A DNA stretch of 64,000 nt from Shimia_B sp038525525 (lineage in GTDB: Bacteria; Pseudomonadota; Alphaproteobacteria; Rhodobacterales; Rhodobacteraceae): positions 930,001 to 994,000 of the forward strand of contig JBCBHO010000001.1 in the NCBI GenBank assembly GCA_038525525.1. Direction: 5' to 3'. The translations under genes and the position numbers were made by a program. Below are positions 1-8,908 of the stretch, piece by piece; position 1 is the first letter of the stretch; each line of letters opens with the position of its first letter. A model generated the notes under the pieces. The model had not been told where the DNA came from. It did no database searches and saw only the letters and a list, made by a program, of their open reading frames with translations.

Positions 1-2088
1 ATCCATACCGGCACGATTGAGAGCGATTTCGACAAGCTCGGAGAATGCGACTGGATCGTGGAGGCCATCGTGGAGCGCCTCGATTTGAAGCGCGAGCTCT
101 ACGCGCAGCTCGAAGCGACCGTCTCGGACAGCTGCCTTGTGACGTCGAACACGTCCACGATCCCGATCAGCCTCCTGACCGAGGGCCGCTCGCTGAGCTT
201 CCAAGAGCGCTTCGCCATCACGCACTACTTCAATCCGGTTCGCTACATGCGCCTCCTCGAGCTCGTCCGTGGCGAGCATACGAGCGAGGAGGCGATGGAC
301 CGGCTCGCGCACTACAACGACGAGATCCTCGGCAAGGGCGTCGTGGCATGCGCAGACACCCCGGGATTTCTCGGCAACCGGGTCGGCGTTTTCGCGCTGC
401 AAGTGGGTCTCGACGAGGCCTTCAAGCAGGGCCTGACGATCGAAGAAGCCGACGCGATCATGGGGCGTCCCATGGGGATCCCGAAAACCGGCGTCTTTGG
501 GCTCTACGATCTCATCGGCGTGGACCTCATGTCTGACGTCGTTGACACGCTTGGCGACATACTGCCCGAGGGCGACCCCTTCCACGCAGTGGGACGCTCG
601 AACAACCCGGCCAAACCGATGATCGACGCCATGATCGCCGAAGGCTTCACTGGCCAGAAATCTGGCAACGGCGGCTTTTATCGCGACGATATGGCGATGA
701 ACCTCGACGGCTCACTGCGAAAGCGCGTCGTGGAGCTGCCCGCGAAGGCGCAACATGCCGCCACGCAGCTCGCGCAGAACGCTGAAACGCTCACGGACCT
801 GATCCGCGGCGACGACGCGCAGACGCGCTTCGCCCGCAACTTCCTCGGCCGCGTACTGGCCTACGCCGCATCGCTTCTGCCCGATGTCACGAAGACCCCG
901 CAGGACATCGATGACGCCATGAAGATGGGCTTCAACTGGATCCGGGGCCCGTTCGAGATGATCGACGCTCTTGGTGCGGGAGAGGTGGCCACGCTGGCCC
1001 GAGAAGCAGGGGCCGACGTTCCTCCTGCCCTCGAGAACCGCGCACCGTTCTACAAGGCCCATGGCAACCTTCAGGTCCGCACGACAGATGGCTACCAGCC
1101 GATCGCGCTTCCCGAGGGCACTGAGCGCTTTTCCCTGACGCGCAAGACACTCACGCCGATGGCCACGAACGCGGCGGCGTCGCTCTGGGATCTCGATGGG
1201 ATCCGCCTCATCGAGTTTCATTCGAAAGCCAACGCTCTGACGGGCGAAAGCATGACAATTGTCCACGCCGCTGCAGACGATCCCGGCCGCGGCATCCTCG
1301 TCCACAACGATGCACAGCACTATTCGGCGGGCGTGGATCTCAATCGTTTTGCCGCGTTCATCGAAGCCGGTGACTGGAGCGGCATGGACGCGTTCCTCCA
1401 TGACTTTCAGCAGGCGTGCCTGCGCTTGAAATACGCCCCCGTCCCGGTCATCGGCGCCCCCTCGGGCCTCGCTCTGGGTGGTGGGTTCGAAGTGCTGATG
1501 CACTGCGACGCGCTCGTCACCCATGCGAATTCTGTTCTGGGCCTCGTTGAGGCTGGCGTCGGCCTCGTGCCCTCCGGGGGCGGTGTCAAGGAGACGTTTC
1601 TCCGCTGGCAGGAGGCCACGGGTGACCCGGAGAAAGCCGCTTGGGAAACATGGATGCAGGTGGGTTACGGGAAGACGGGGGCGTCGCCCGAGGAAGCCGC
1701 GCCGCTCAAATACTTCCTCGAAAGTCGCGATGCCACGGTCATGAACCGAGACAAGCTCATCACAACCGCCACCGCGCGCATCGATGGTTGGTCCGCCTAC
1801 CGACCTCCCGAGGCGCCGCGCTTCACGCTGCCTGGCAAGAGCATTCTCGCCGAGATGGAAAGCTTCATGGACAAGGGCGTCGCAAAGGGCTGGTTCACAC
1901 CGCACAACAAGACGACCGCCATGGAGATCGCCACCATCGTCGTGAACACGGACGCCGATACCCCACACGAGCAAAGCGAGCAGGACATGCTCGACCGAGA
2001 GCGCGCTGCCTTCCTGCGCCTCGCCAAGACGCCGGAGTCCAAGGCCCGCATCGACGGCGTCCTCACCGGGACCGAGGTGGAGAACTAA
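1..2088 (+). CDS. 3-hydroxyacyl-CoA dehydrogenase / enoyl-CoA hydratase, FadN-like (5' partial)
   Basis: Bifunctional fatty acid beta-oxidation enzyme, cut at its N-terminus by the window edge; 695 residues are visible and the frame is open from base 1. The first ~300 residues are the hydroxyacyl-CoA dehydrogenase part (end of the NAD domain with the T-SNTST segment, catalytic-type HYFNPV, then the C-terminal dimerisation domain). The last ~300 residues carry a crotonase fold with the glycine-rich oxyanion segment LALGGGFEVLMHCD and GLVEAGVGLVPSGGG. Dehydrogenase-first, hydratase-last order matches the FadN type rather than FadB/FadJ, where the order is reversed. The family is about 790 residues, so roughly 90 are missing upstream, including the GxGxxG motif. 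A 232-base gap separates it from the taurine genes, so co-transcription is uncertain. Confidence 0.9.
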   Translation: MHTGTIESDFDKLGECDWIVEAIVERLDLKRELYAQLEATVSDSCLVTSNTSTIPISLLTEGRSLSFQERFAITHYFNPVRYMRLLELVRGEHTSEEAMDRLAHYNDEILGKGVVACADTPGFLGNRVGVFALQVGLDEAFKQGLTIEEADAIMGRPMGIPKTGVFGLYDLIGVDLMSDVVDTLGDILPEGDPFHAVGRSNNPAKPMIDAMIAEGFTGQKSGNGGFYRDDMAMNLDGSLRKRVVELPAKAQHAATQLAQNAETLTDLIRGDDAQTRFARNFLGRVLAYAASLLPDVTKTPQDIDDAMKMGFNWIRGPFEMIDALGAGEVATLAREAGADVPPALENRAPFYKAHGNLQVRTTDGYQPIALPEGTERFSLTRKTLTPMATNAAASLWDLDGIRLIEFHSKANALTGESMTIVHAAADDPGRGILVHNDAQHYSAGVDLNRFAAFIEAGDWSGMDAFLHDFQQACLRLKYAPVPVIGAPSGLALGGGFEVLMHCDALVTHANSVLGLVEAGVGLVPSGGGVKETFLRWQEATGDPEKAAWETWMQVGYGKTGASPEEAAPLKYFLESRDATVMNRDKLITTATARIDGWSAYRPPEAPRFTLPGKSILAEMESFMDKGVAKGWFTPHNKTTAMEIATIVVNTDADTPHEQSEQDMLDRERAAFLRLAKTPESKARIDGVLTGTEVEN

Positions 2089-2227
2089 CCGCGTCCGCCA
2101 CGCAAGCTTCTGTGTCTGGGGCCGCGCCCGCCCGGTCTCTTTCATGCCCTGGTTTCCGCCGGAGGCATCCCTTCCCGCCACCTGCACCCCGCTGGAGACA
2201 GCGTGTCGCTCGTGCCTCAGACGCCAA

Positions 2228-2264
2228 GGGGGGCGGCGGGGTGGGCGGGCGGGCGCCGCCCCCC
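2228..2264. terminator. GC-rich stem-loop after the FadN-like gene
   Basis: A perfect 10-bp inverted repeat (2228-2237 with 2255-2264) around a 17-base G-rich loop lies between the FadN-like gene and tpa. It is followed by TTGCAAATTT rather than a clean T run, so it may be a weak or Rho-assisted terminator. Nothing else was recognised in the 2089-2320 gap apart from the ribosome-binding site GGAGG at 2310-2314. Confidence 0.45.
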
Positions 2265-2320
2265 TTGCAAATTTCCAAAACCCTGCTCTCATGCCGAGGT
2301 CTTGAGCATGGAGGCGCGAC

Positions 2321-3715
2321 ATGGACGGCAACATCAACGACCTGAGCCAAATCGTCGAAAACGACCGCGCCCATGTTTGGCACCACCTCATCCAACACGC
2401 CCCTTTCGAGACGGTGGACCCGAAGATCATCGTCGAAGGCAAAGGCCTTCGCGTCTGGGACCAGGACGGCAAGGAGCACATCGACGCCGTGTCGGGCGGC
2501 GTGTGGACGGTCAATGTCGGGTATGGCCGCGAACGCATCGCCAACGCGGTTCGTGATCAACTGGTGAAAATGAACTTCTTTGCCGGTGCGGCGGGCTCGA
2601 TCCCCGGCGCGACATTCGCGGCCATGCTCACTGAAAAGATGCCGGGCATGTCCCGCGTCTACTTCTCCAATAGCGGCTCCGAGGCCAATGAGAAGGCCTA
2701 CAAGATGGTCCGCCAGATCGCGCACAAGCGCTACGGTGGCAAGAAGCACAAGATCCTCTTCCGCGAGCGCGACTACCACGGCACCACAATCGCAGCGATG
2801 GCATCGGGCGGGCACCATCAGCGCAACGCGCAGTACGGCCCCTTTCCCGCCGGCTTTGTCGAGGTCCCGCATTGCCTCGAATACCGGAAGCATGAGCAGG
2901 ATTGGGCCGAGGGCCTATCCGGCGAAGACTATGGAATCGCGGCCGCTGACCAGATCGAAAAGGTCATCCTGCGGGAAGGCCCCGACACCGTCGGCGGCCT
3001 CGTCCTAGAGCCCGTCACCGCGGGCGGAGGCGTCATCCCGCCACCGCCGGGGTACTGGCCGCGCGTTCAGGAGATCTGCAAGAAATACAACGTCCTCCTG
3101 ATCATCGACGAAGTCGTCTGCGGCGTGGGCCGGACGGGTGCATGGTTTGGGTATCAGAACTACGGCGTCGAGCCCGATATCGTCTCCATGGCAAAAGGCG
3201 TGGCCTCGGGCTACGCGGCAATCTCCTGCACGGTCACGACCGAAGAGGTCTTCCAGATGTTCAAGGACGATGCCTCCGACCCGCTCAACTACTTCCGCGA
3301 TATTTCGACCTTCGGAGGCTGCACCGCCGGTCCGGCGGCGGCCATCGAGAACATGAAGATCATCGAGGAAGAAGGGCTCCGGGAGAACACCGTCGCCATG
3401 GGCGCCCGCCTTGTCGCCAATCTCGAGGCGCTGGCCGAAAGGCACGCCATCATCGGAAGCGTCCGAGGCAAGGGCCTCTTCTGCGGTGCGGAGCTCGTGG
3501 CAGATCGCGACACAAAGGAACCCGCCGCCGAGGCGCAGGTGCAAGCCGTCGTAAAGGACTGCATGGCGCAAGGACTGGTCATCGGCGCGACCAACCGCAG
3601 CTTTGAGGGCAAGAACAACACGCTTTGCTTCTCGCCGGCGCTTATCTCCACCGCTGACGATATCGACGCGATCACAGCGGGCGTGGACGAGGCACTCACG
3701 CGCGTCTTCGGATAG
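2321..3715 (+). CDS. tpa: Taurine-pyruvate aminotransferase
   Basis: PLP-dependent class III aminotransferase, 464 residues, proposed to transfer the amino group of taurine to pyruvate, giving sulfoacetaldehyde and alanine in the cytoplasm. Fold-type I features are visible: SNSGSEANEKA for phosphate binding, the IIDEVVCGVGRTG strand with the cofactor Asp, and the Schiff-base lysine in MAKGVASGY (about K292). The specific call rests on the sequence resembling Tpa proteins and on xsc lying directly downstream, whose substrate this enzyme makes. The start has a good Shine-Dalgarno, GGAGG six bases upstream. No taurine transporter or TauR-type regulator is in the window. Another omega-amino acid:pyruvate transaminase specificity is possible but unlikely in this context. 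Confidence 0.88.
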   Translation: MDGNINDLSQIVENDRAHVWHHLIQHAPFETVDPKIIVEGKGLRVWDQDGKEHIDAVSGGVWTVNVGYGRERIANAVRDQLVKMNFFAGAAGSIPGATFAAMLTEKMPGMSRVYFSNSGSEANEKAYKMVRQIAHKRYGGKKHKILFRERDYHGTTIAAMASGGHHQRNAQYGPFPAGFVEVPHCLEYRKHEQDWAEGLSGEDYGIAAADQIEKVILREGPDTVGGLVLEPVTAGGGVIPPPPGYWPRVQEICKKYNVLLIIDEVVCGVGRTGAWFGYQNYGVEPDIVSMAKGVASGYAAISCTVTTEEVFQMFKDDASDPLNYFRDISTFGGCTAGPAAAIENMKIIEEEGLRENTVAMGARLVANLEALAERHAIIGSVRGKGLFCGAELVADRDTKEPAAEAQVQAVVKDCMAQGLVIGATNRSFEGKNNTLCFSPALISTADDIDAITAGVDEALTRVFG

Positions 3716-3753
3716 GCCTTTCGGCAGGGGCCGCTTGGACAACGATGGCGTCC

Positions 3754-3778
3754 GTGAAATTTTTGCGCAAAATTTCAC
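3754..3778. promoter_or_regulatory. Inverted repeat upstream of xsc, candidate operator
   Basis: Perfect 10-bp inverted repeat, GTGAAATTTT at 3754-3763 and AAAATTTCAC at 3769-3778, with a 5-base spacer. It sits 63-87 bases before xsc in the 125-base tpa-xsc gap. The AT-rich symmetric form is typical of a dimeric repressor or activator site; its regulator is unknown. There is no U-tract, so it is unlikely to be a simple terminator. Confidence 0.45.
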
Positions 3779-3840
3779 TGGCGCCGCGGTAGCGCTCTTG
3801 GCTAGGCTGCATGCATCGCCAGATGCTTGGAGCCCGCGCC

Positions 3841-5640
3841 ATGAAGATGACCACCGAAGAAGCCTTCATCAAGGTCCTCCAGAGGCATGGCATCGCCCAT
3901 GCCTTTGGCATCATCGGATCTGCGATGATGCCGATTTCCGACCTCTTTCCGGCAGCCGGGATTACCTTTTGGGACTGCGCCCATGAAGGCTCCGCGGGCT
4001 TCATGGCCGATGGGTTCACTCGCGCCACCGGCCAGATGTCGATGATGATTGCCCAGAACGGCCCCGGCATCACCAATTTCGTCACAGCGGTGAAGACGGC
4101 TTACTGGAACCACACGCCTCTCCTCCTCGTCACGCCGCAGGCCGCAAACAAAACCATCGGCCAAGGCGGCTTCCAGGAAGTGGAGCAGATGGCGCTGTTT
4201 CAGGACATGGTGGCCTACCAGGAAGAGGTCAGGGACCCGTCCCGCGTGACCGAGGTCCTGACCCGGGTCATCGCGCAGGCAAAGCGCCTGTCCGGACCCG
4301 CACAGATTAACATTCCCCGCGATATGTGGACGCAAGTCATCGATATCGATGTACCCTCCCCGATCGAATTCGAACAATCGCCCGGCGGAGAAAACTCTGT
4401 TGCGAAGGCCGCAGCGCTTCTTTCGGAGGCGAAAGCGCCGGTCATCCTCAACGGCGCGGGGGTCGTGCTTTCAGACGGCGGAATTTCCGCCTCGCGCGCC
4501 CTTGCGGAGCGCCTCGATGCCCCGGTCTGCGTGGGATACCAGCACAACGACGCCTTTCCGGGCTCCCACCCGCTCTTTGCCGGACCACTGGGATACAATG
4601 GTTCGAAGGCCGCCATGGAGCTCATTCGAGACGCCGACGTGGTACTCGCGCTCGGCACACGCCTCAATCCGTTCTCCACGCTGCCCGGCTACGGTATGGA
4701 GTATTGGCCCGGCGCGGCAAAGATCATCCAGGTCGATCTCAATCCCGACCGCATCGGGCTGACCAAGGCGATCACGGTGGGCATCGTGGGCGATGCTGCG
4801 AAGGTCGCACGGGGCATCTTGGGAGCACTCGCGCCCGAAGCGGGCGATGCAGGACGCGCCGCACGCACCGCGAAGATCGCAAAGGTAAAGAGCGCATGGA
4901 AGCAGCAGCTCAGCTCCATGGATCACGAGGACGACGATCCCGGCACGACGTGGAATGAGCGCGCCCGTGCGGCCAAGCCTGAGTGGATGAGCCCGCGCAT
5001 GGCCTGGCGCGCGATCCAGGCTGCGCTTCCAAGGGAGGCGATTATCTCTTCTGATATCGGCAACAACTGCGCCATTGGTAACGCCTATCCCGACTTTGAC
5101 GCAGGCCGGAAATACCTCGCACCCGGCCTCTTCGGGCCCTGCGGCTACGGCCTGCCCTCAATCGTCGGGGCAAAGATCGGGTGTCCGGAGGTCCCGGTGG
5201 TTGGCTTCTCCGGGGACGGTGCCTTCGGCATCGCCGTCACCGAGCTCACAGCGATCGGACGCGGCGAGTGGCCCGCGATCACGCAGATCGTCTTCCGCAA
5301 TTACCAGTGGGGCGCCGAGAAACGGAACTCGACGCTCTGGTTCGACGACAATTTCGTCGGCACGGAACTCGACGAAGAGGTGAGCTACGCCGGGATCGCA
5401 CAGGCCTGCGGGCTTCAGGGCGTCGTCGCACGCACGATGGACGAGCTGACCGCGGCGCTCGCGCAGGCGATCACGGACCAGATGCAACATGGGAAAACCA
5501 CACTGATCGAAGCGATGATCAACCAGGAGCTTGGCGAGCCCTTCCGCCGGGACGCGATGAAAAGGCCGGTGGTTGTGGCAGGAATTGATCGCGCGGACAT
5601 GGTGCCTCAGACGCGGGTGACGGCCGAGGCGGCGGAGTAG
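3841..5640 (+). CDS. xsc: Sulfoacetaldehyde acetyltransferase
   Basis: Thiamine-diphosphate enzyme, 599 residues, that desulfonates sulfoacetaldehyde with phosphate to give acetyl phosphate and sulfite, the key step for using taurine carbon. It has the three-domain layout of the pyruvate oxidase/acetolactate synthase superfamily. The N-terminal pyrimidine domain contains the family-typical HAFGIIGSAMMPISDLFP, and the C-terminal diphosphate domain carries GFSGDGAFGIAVTEL about 30 residues before FRNYQWGAEKRN. The start at 3841 (MKMTTEEAF) matches the family N-terminus; an in-frame ATG 30 bases earlier would add an unconserved decapeptide. It lies between tpa and ackA, consistent with one taurine operon. 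Confidence 0.95.
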   Translation: MKMTTEEAFIKVLQRHGIAHAFGIIGSAMMPISDLFPAAGITFWDCAHEGSAGFMADGFTRATGQMSMMIAQNGPGITNFVTAVKTAYWNHTPLLLVTPQAANKTIGQGGFQEVEQMALFQDMVAYQEEVRDPSRVTEVLTRVIAQAKRLSGPAQINIPRDMWTQVIDIDVPSPIEFEQSPGGENSVAKAAALLSEAKAPVILNGAGVVLSDGGISASRALAERLDAPVCVGYQHNDAFPGSHPLFAGPLGYNGSKAAMELIRDADVVLALGTRLNPFSTLPGYGMEYWPGAAKIIQVDLNPDRIGLTKAITVGIVGDAAKVARGILGALAPEAGDAGRAARTAKIAKVKSAWKQQLSSMDHEDDDPGTTWNERARAAKPEWMSPRMAWRAIQAALPREAIISSDIGNNCAIGNAYPDFDAGRKYLAPGLFGPCGYGLPSIVGAKIGCPEVPVVGFSGDGAFGIAVTELTAIGRGEWPAITQIVFRNYQWGAEKRNSTLWFDDNFVGTELDEEVSYAGIAQACGLQGVVARTMDELTAALAQAITDQMQHGKTTLIEAMINQELGEPFRRDAMKRPVVVAGIDRADMVPQTRVTAEAAE

Positions 5641-5659
5641 CCCTTCGACGCATGTCGGG

Positions 5660-6796
5660 ATGACCGTTCTCGTCCTCAATGCCGGGTCGTCGTCCGTGAA
5701 GTTCGCGGTCTTCGACGCCCATGGAACGCGCGTTTTCCAAGGCGCCGCCTCGGAGATCGGCGGGCACTCCACATTGGCGCTCAATGGCTCGGCAACCGAG
5801 GTGGCGATCCCGGACCACGACACGGCTTTCAAAACGGTCATAGACGTCGTCCGAGACGCGGGCTTTGGACCGGCCGATTTGCAGGCCGTGGCGCACCGGG
5901 TCGTCCACGCCGGGCCACGGCTGACAGCGCCGGAATTGATCACGCAGGAGATCATCGCTGAAATCGAGGCGGCGAGCTCTCTCGCCCCACTCCACAACCC
6001 TCACAATCTGCGGTGCATACTGGCCCTTCAGGCGCATGCCCCGGAGCTTCCGCAGGTGGCGTGCTTCGACACGGCCTTTCATGCGACCATGCCTGCCCTC
6101 GCGCGGGACTACGCGTTGCCACCCCCCCTCGCCGAAGACGAGGGTATCCGCCGCTACGGGTTCCACGGACTGTCCTATGCCTCGCTGGTGGCTCGCCTGC
6201 CGGACATGACGGGAAAGCCGCTTCCAAGACGCGTCTTGGCGTACCATCTGGGCAACGGCGCGAGCGCCGCTGCGATCGTGGAGGGAAAGAGCATCGCCAC
6301 AACCATGGGGTTCTCACCGCTGGACGGGCTGACCATGGGTACGCGCGTTGGCGGGATAGACGCGAACGCCGTCCTTCACCTCGCTGATCGCCTGGGCATT
6401 CAACGCACGCGAGAGATCCTGAATCATGAGAGCGGGCTCCTCGGGCTTTCCGGCGAAAGCTCCGATATGCGGGCGCTCCTGGCTTCGGGCGCGCCGCGGG
6501 CGAGCTTTGCTGTGGAGCACTTCTGCCACTGGGCAATCCGCCATGGTGGATCGCTCATTGCTGCCATGGGCGGGATCGACGCCGTCGCCTTCACTGGCGG
6601 GATAGGAGAGCATGCGCCGGCCATTCGCGCACGTATCTGTGCTGGCCTCAGCTGGGCGGGGGCTGACTTGGATCCAGCGCGCAATGCTGCTCAAGAGCGC
6701 GCCATCCACGCCGACGCCTCCGCCCTGCGCATTTGGTGTGTTCCAGCCGAAGAGGAGCGCTTCATCGCGGATGAGGCGCGCCGCATTCTGGGCTAG
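5660..6796 (+). CDS. ackA: Acetate kinase
   Basis: Interconverts acetyl phosphate + ADP and acetate + ATP. At 378 residues it is slightly shorter than the usual ~400. The N-terminal VLNAGSSSVKFAVF phosphate-binding motif, RYGFHGLSYASL and the C-terminal FTGGIGEHAPAIR segment identify the ASKHA-family acetate kinase. It starts 19 bases after xsc, so it is probably co-transcribed and would turn the acetyl phosphate made by Xsc directly into ATP and acetate; many other Xsc operons carry phosphate acetyltransferase here instead. Its TAG stop overlaps the stop of the convergent SnoaL-like gene within a shared CTAG (6793-6796). Confidence 0.93.
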   Translation: MTVLVLNAGSSSVKFAVFDAHGTRVFQGAASEIGGHSTLALNGSATEVAIPDHDTAFKTVIDVVRDAGFGPADLQAVAHRVVHAGPRLTAPELITQEIIAEIEAASSLAPLHNPHNLRCILALQAHAPELPQVACFDTAFHATMPALARDYALPPPLAEDEGIRRYGFHGLSYASLVARLPDMTGKPLPRRVLAYHLGNGASAAAIVEGKSIATTMGFSPLDGLTMGTRVGGIDANAVLHLADRLGIQRTREILNHESGLLGLSGESSDMRALLASGAPRASFAVEHFCHWAIRHGGSLIAAMGGIDAVAFTGGIGEHAPAIRARICAGLSWAGADLDPARNAAQERAIHADASALRIWCVPAEEERFIADEARRILG

Positions 6797-7272
6797 GCGG
6801 GAGCAGGCGGGGTCTGCTCTCCCCTGTCAAAGGCTTCCCACCCCTTGCCATCAAACACGTCGACACCGAGCTGGGCCAACACGTGTGGGAAATCGACCAT
6901 GACGTAGTTGTCGACGATCTTCCCATCGACCACCTTCCAGAAGTCCATGTAGCGGACGGTGATGCGCTTCCCGGTGGCTGGAATGCCCATGAACTCGCCG
7001 CCATGCGTCACTTCCTGACGCCCGAAGGCCGCGGCCCATTCCCCCATGTACATGCGCGCCTCGTCCACGCAGACCTTGTCGTGGAAGGCGGCCTGAAAGG
7101 GCTTCTGCCAATTGTCCTGAAAGGCGCGAAGCCCGTCTTTCGTGCCGCAGCCCGTGTTTCCCATCCAGCGAAAACTCTCTGCGAAGAACTCGCCGATGTC
7201 GGCGATGCGGTGGTCGTTGAGGCCGTCGACCATCCCTTCAATGACGGCCCGGGTTTCCTCCGTCTTCGACAT
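6793..7272 (-). CDS. SnoaL-like / NTF2-fold protein
   Basis: Protein of 159 residues with a single NTF2-like (SnoaL) alpha+beta cone domain; the family includes polyketide cyclases, isomerases and small-molecule binding proteins, so no reaction can be assigned. The start at 7272 (MSKTEETR) is preferred to one 48 bases upstream because an AGGGA sequence precedes it at good spacing. The second half contains MGIPATGKRITVRYMDF and GKIVDNYVMVDF, the strands closing the cone. It is the last gene of a minus-strand unit with a GMC oxidoreductase and a sugar ABC transporter. It closely resembles the second half of the tandem-domain protein at 13467-14462, which bounds the other end of the same locus. 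Confidence 0.8.
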   Translation of the reverse strand: MSKTEETRAVIEGMVDGLNDHRIADIGEFFAESFRWMGNTGCGTKDGLRAFQDNWQKPFQAAFHDKVCVDEARMYMGEWAAAFGRQEVTHGGEFMGIPATGKRITVRYMDFWKVVDGKIVDNYVMVDFPHVLAQLGVDVFDGKGWEAFDRGEQTPPAPA

Positions 7273-7341
7273 ATCGGTGTCCCTTGTCAGGACGGCCTGT
7301 TCGGGGCGCGAGCCTCTCATGAGTATTCCTCTTCGTATGCG

Positions 7342-8853
7342 CTAGACGCCATGGGCGCTCGGGAGATCTGCGGCGATCATCTCCGCGCCCCTCCAACCGA
7401 TCATCATTGACGGGGCATTGGTGTTGGCGGAGGTGACGCGCGGCATGATCGAAGCATCCGCGACCCAAGCCCCCTCCACGCCCCGTACAGCAAGACGCGG
7501 GGTGACGACGGCGCTCTCATCGGACCCCATGCGGCACGTGCCGACAGGATGGTAGGCCGTGCCGGCGCGGTGCCGGATCACCTCCTTGAGGTCGGCGCCG
7601 GTCTTGCCCTTGGATGGTCCCGCCTCGCGCCCGCGCTTTCCGCCAAAGTCCGCTTGCTCAAGGAGCTGCCGGAGCCGCTCGACGCCTGCCGTCAGCGTGT
7701 CGAGATCGCTCTCCTCCCGGAAGAGGCCGAGATCAAAGACCGGAGGTGTCGAAGGGTCAGAAGACGCCAAGCGGAGGGCGCCGCGAGACTTCGGCTGGCA
7801 CAGGCAGACATCCGCAAAATACCCGCTCTTCAGGGCGTATTTCCTCCCCGCGTGGTCGAGGTGGAACGGGATGAAATGGCTCTGCACGTTAGGCTCGGCC
7901 CCATCCCCCCTCGCATTGAAGAACGCGCCCCCTTCGACCGTGGGCGAGGCGAGCGGACCGCGCCCGAAGAGGAGATCCAAGGGCGCCCGCGCCCAATTTA
8001 CCCATTGTGCGGGCTCGAGGCCGTAGCCGGTGCCCGCGCCCTCGAAATGAAGCCCAAAGCCCGGATGATCATGCAGGTTTTCGCCCACCTCCGGGCTCTC
8101 CGCCCGCTGCCTGATGCCCAGCTTGGCGAGCTCTTCGGCGGGGCCGATGCCCGACCGAAGGAGGATCGCGGGAGACATGAAGGACCCCGCCGCGAGCACC
8201 ACGCCCTTTGACGCATCGATCTGAGACCCGTCCGAAAGCCTGACGCCTGCCACGCGGCCCTCACGCCAGGTGAGACGATCCACCGATGCGCCCGTGACCG
8301 TGGGAATGTCGTATTTCCGGAGAAACGCGCGCGCGGCGGAGTTACGGCGACCGCCCTTGATATTGTGGGAGAAGATGCCCGCGCTCTCCCGGTCAGGCGT
8401 CGGAGTTCCGCTGTTTGTGGGCAGCATGACCTCGAGGCCGCGCGTCAGCGGGTGGGTGTTAGCGAGCTTTACCGGCGCGAGCTTTTCTTCCACCGCCGCG
8501 AAAGCGCCCTCGACATCCGCGTAGGACCAGCCCTCAACCCCCCATGCATCGAAATCGGAGGCGCGCCCTCGAAACCAGACCATCGAATTGATCGAGCCAG
8601 ACCCGCCAACCATCTTGCCGCGCGGCGCAGCCACCCGGCGCCCTCCAGCAGCTTCCATCGGCATGGATTTCAGGTTCCAGTCTCGTGACGAGCCCATCAG
8701 CCATGTCAGGCCCATCGGCATGGCCACGAGTGGGTGGATATCACAACCGCCCGCTTCCAGCACGAGGACCCGTCCAACGCCCCGACGGTGAAGCTCGGCG
8801 GCGGCCACGCATCCGGCCGATCCCGCGCCGACGACGATCACATCATAGGGCAT
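7342..8853 (-). CDS. GMC-family FAD oxidoreductase
   Basis: Flavoprotein of 503 residues in the glucose-methanol-choline oxidoreductase family. The N-terminal Rossmann motif is VIVVGAGSAG (GxGxxG at residues 9-14) with the ribose-binding acidic residue in LVLEAGG; the FAD-lid motif follows in GKMVGGSGSINSMVWFRG. The C-terminal catalytic His-containing stretch is YHPVGTCRMG, ending in a typical SANTNAPSMMI segment. Members oxidise alcohols, including sugars, choline and polyethylene glycol, so the substrate is open. A CAGGAG site lies a few bases before ATG. It follows the permease genes with a 55-base gap, which suggests that it oxidises the compound imported by that transporter. A BetA assignment is not supported by any neighbouring choline gene. 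Confidence 0.85.
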   Translation of the reverse strand: MPYDVIVVGAGSAGCVAAAELHRRGVGRVLVLEAGGCDIHPLVAMPMGLTWLMGSSRDWNLKSMPMEAAGGRRVAAPRGKMVGGSGSINSMVWFRGRASDFDAWGVEGWSYADVEGAFAAVEEKLAPVKLANTHPLTRGLEVMLPTNSGTPTPDRESAGIFSHNIKGGRRNSAARAFLRKYDIPTVTGASVDRLTWREGRVAGVRLSDGSQIDASKGVVLAAGSFMSPAILLRSGIGPAEELAKLGIRQRAESPEVGENLHDHPGFGLHFEGAGTGYGLEPAQWVNWARAPLDLLFGRGPLASPTVEGGAFFNARGDGAEPNVQSHFIPFHLDHAGRKYALKSGYFADVCLCQPKSRGALRLASSDPSTPPVFDLGLFREESDLDTLTAGVERLRQLLEQADFGGKRGREAGPSKGKTGADLKEVIRHRAGTAYHPVGTCRMGSDESAVVTPRLAVRGVEGAWVADASIMPRVTSANTNAPSMMIGWRGAEMIAADLPSAHGV

Positions 8854-8908
8854 CTGGCTCTCCTGATTACCGGTTGCCCGGGCAGGCTGAGAGCCAACTC
8901 GGCGAGCC

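Noticed and set aside
712..2544. Long open frame of 610 codons on the minus strand
   Set aside because: Antisense to the FadN-like and tpa genes, low-complexity composition expected from high-GC codon mirroring, and no recognisable motif.
7342..8853. Choline dehydrogenase BetA
   Set aside because: Same GMC family, but no betaine aldehyde dehydrogenase, BetI or choline transporter adjoins; a sugar transporter does.
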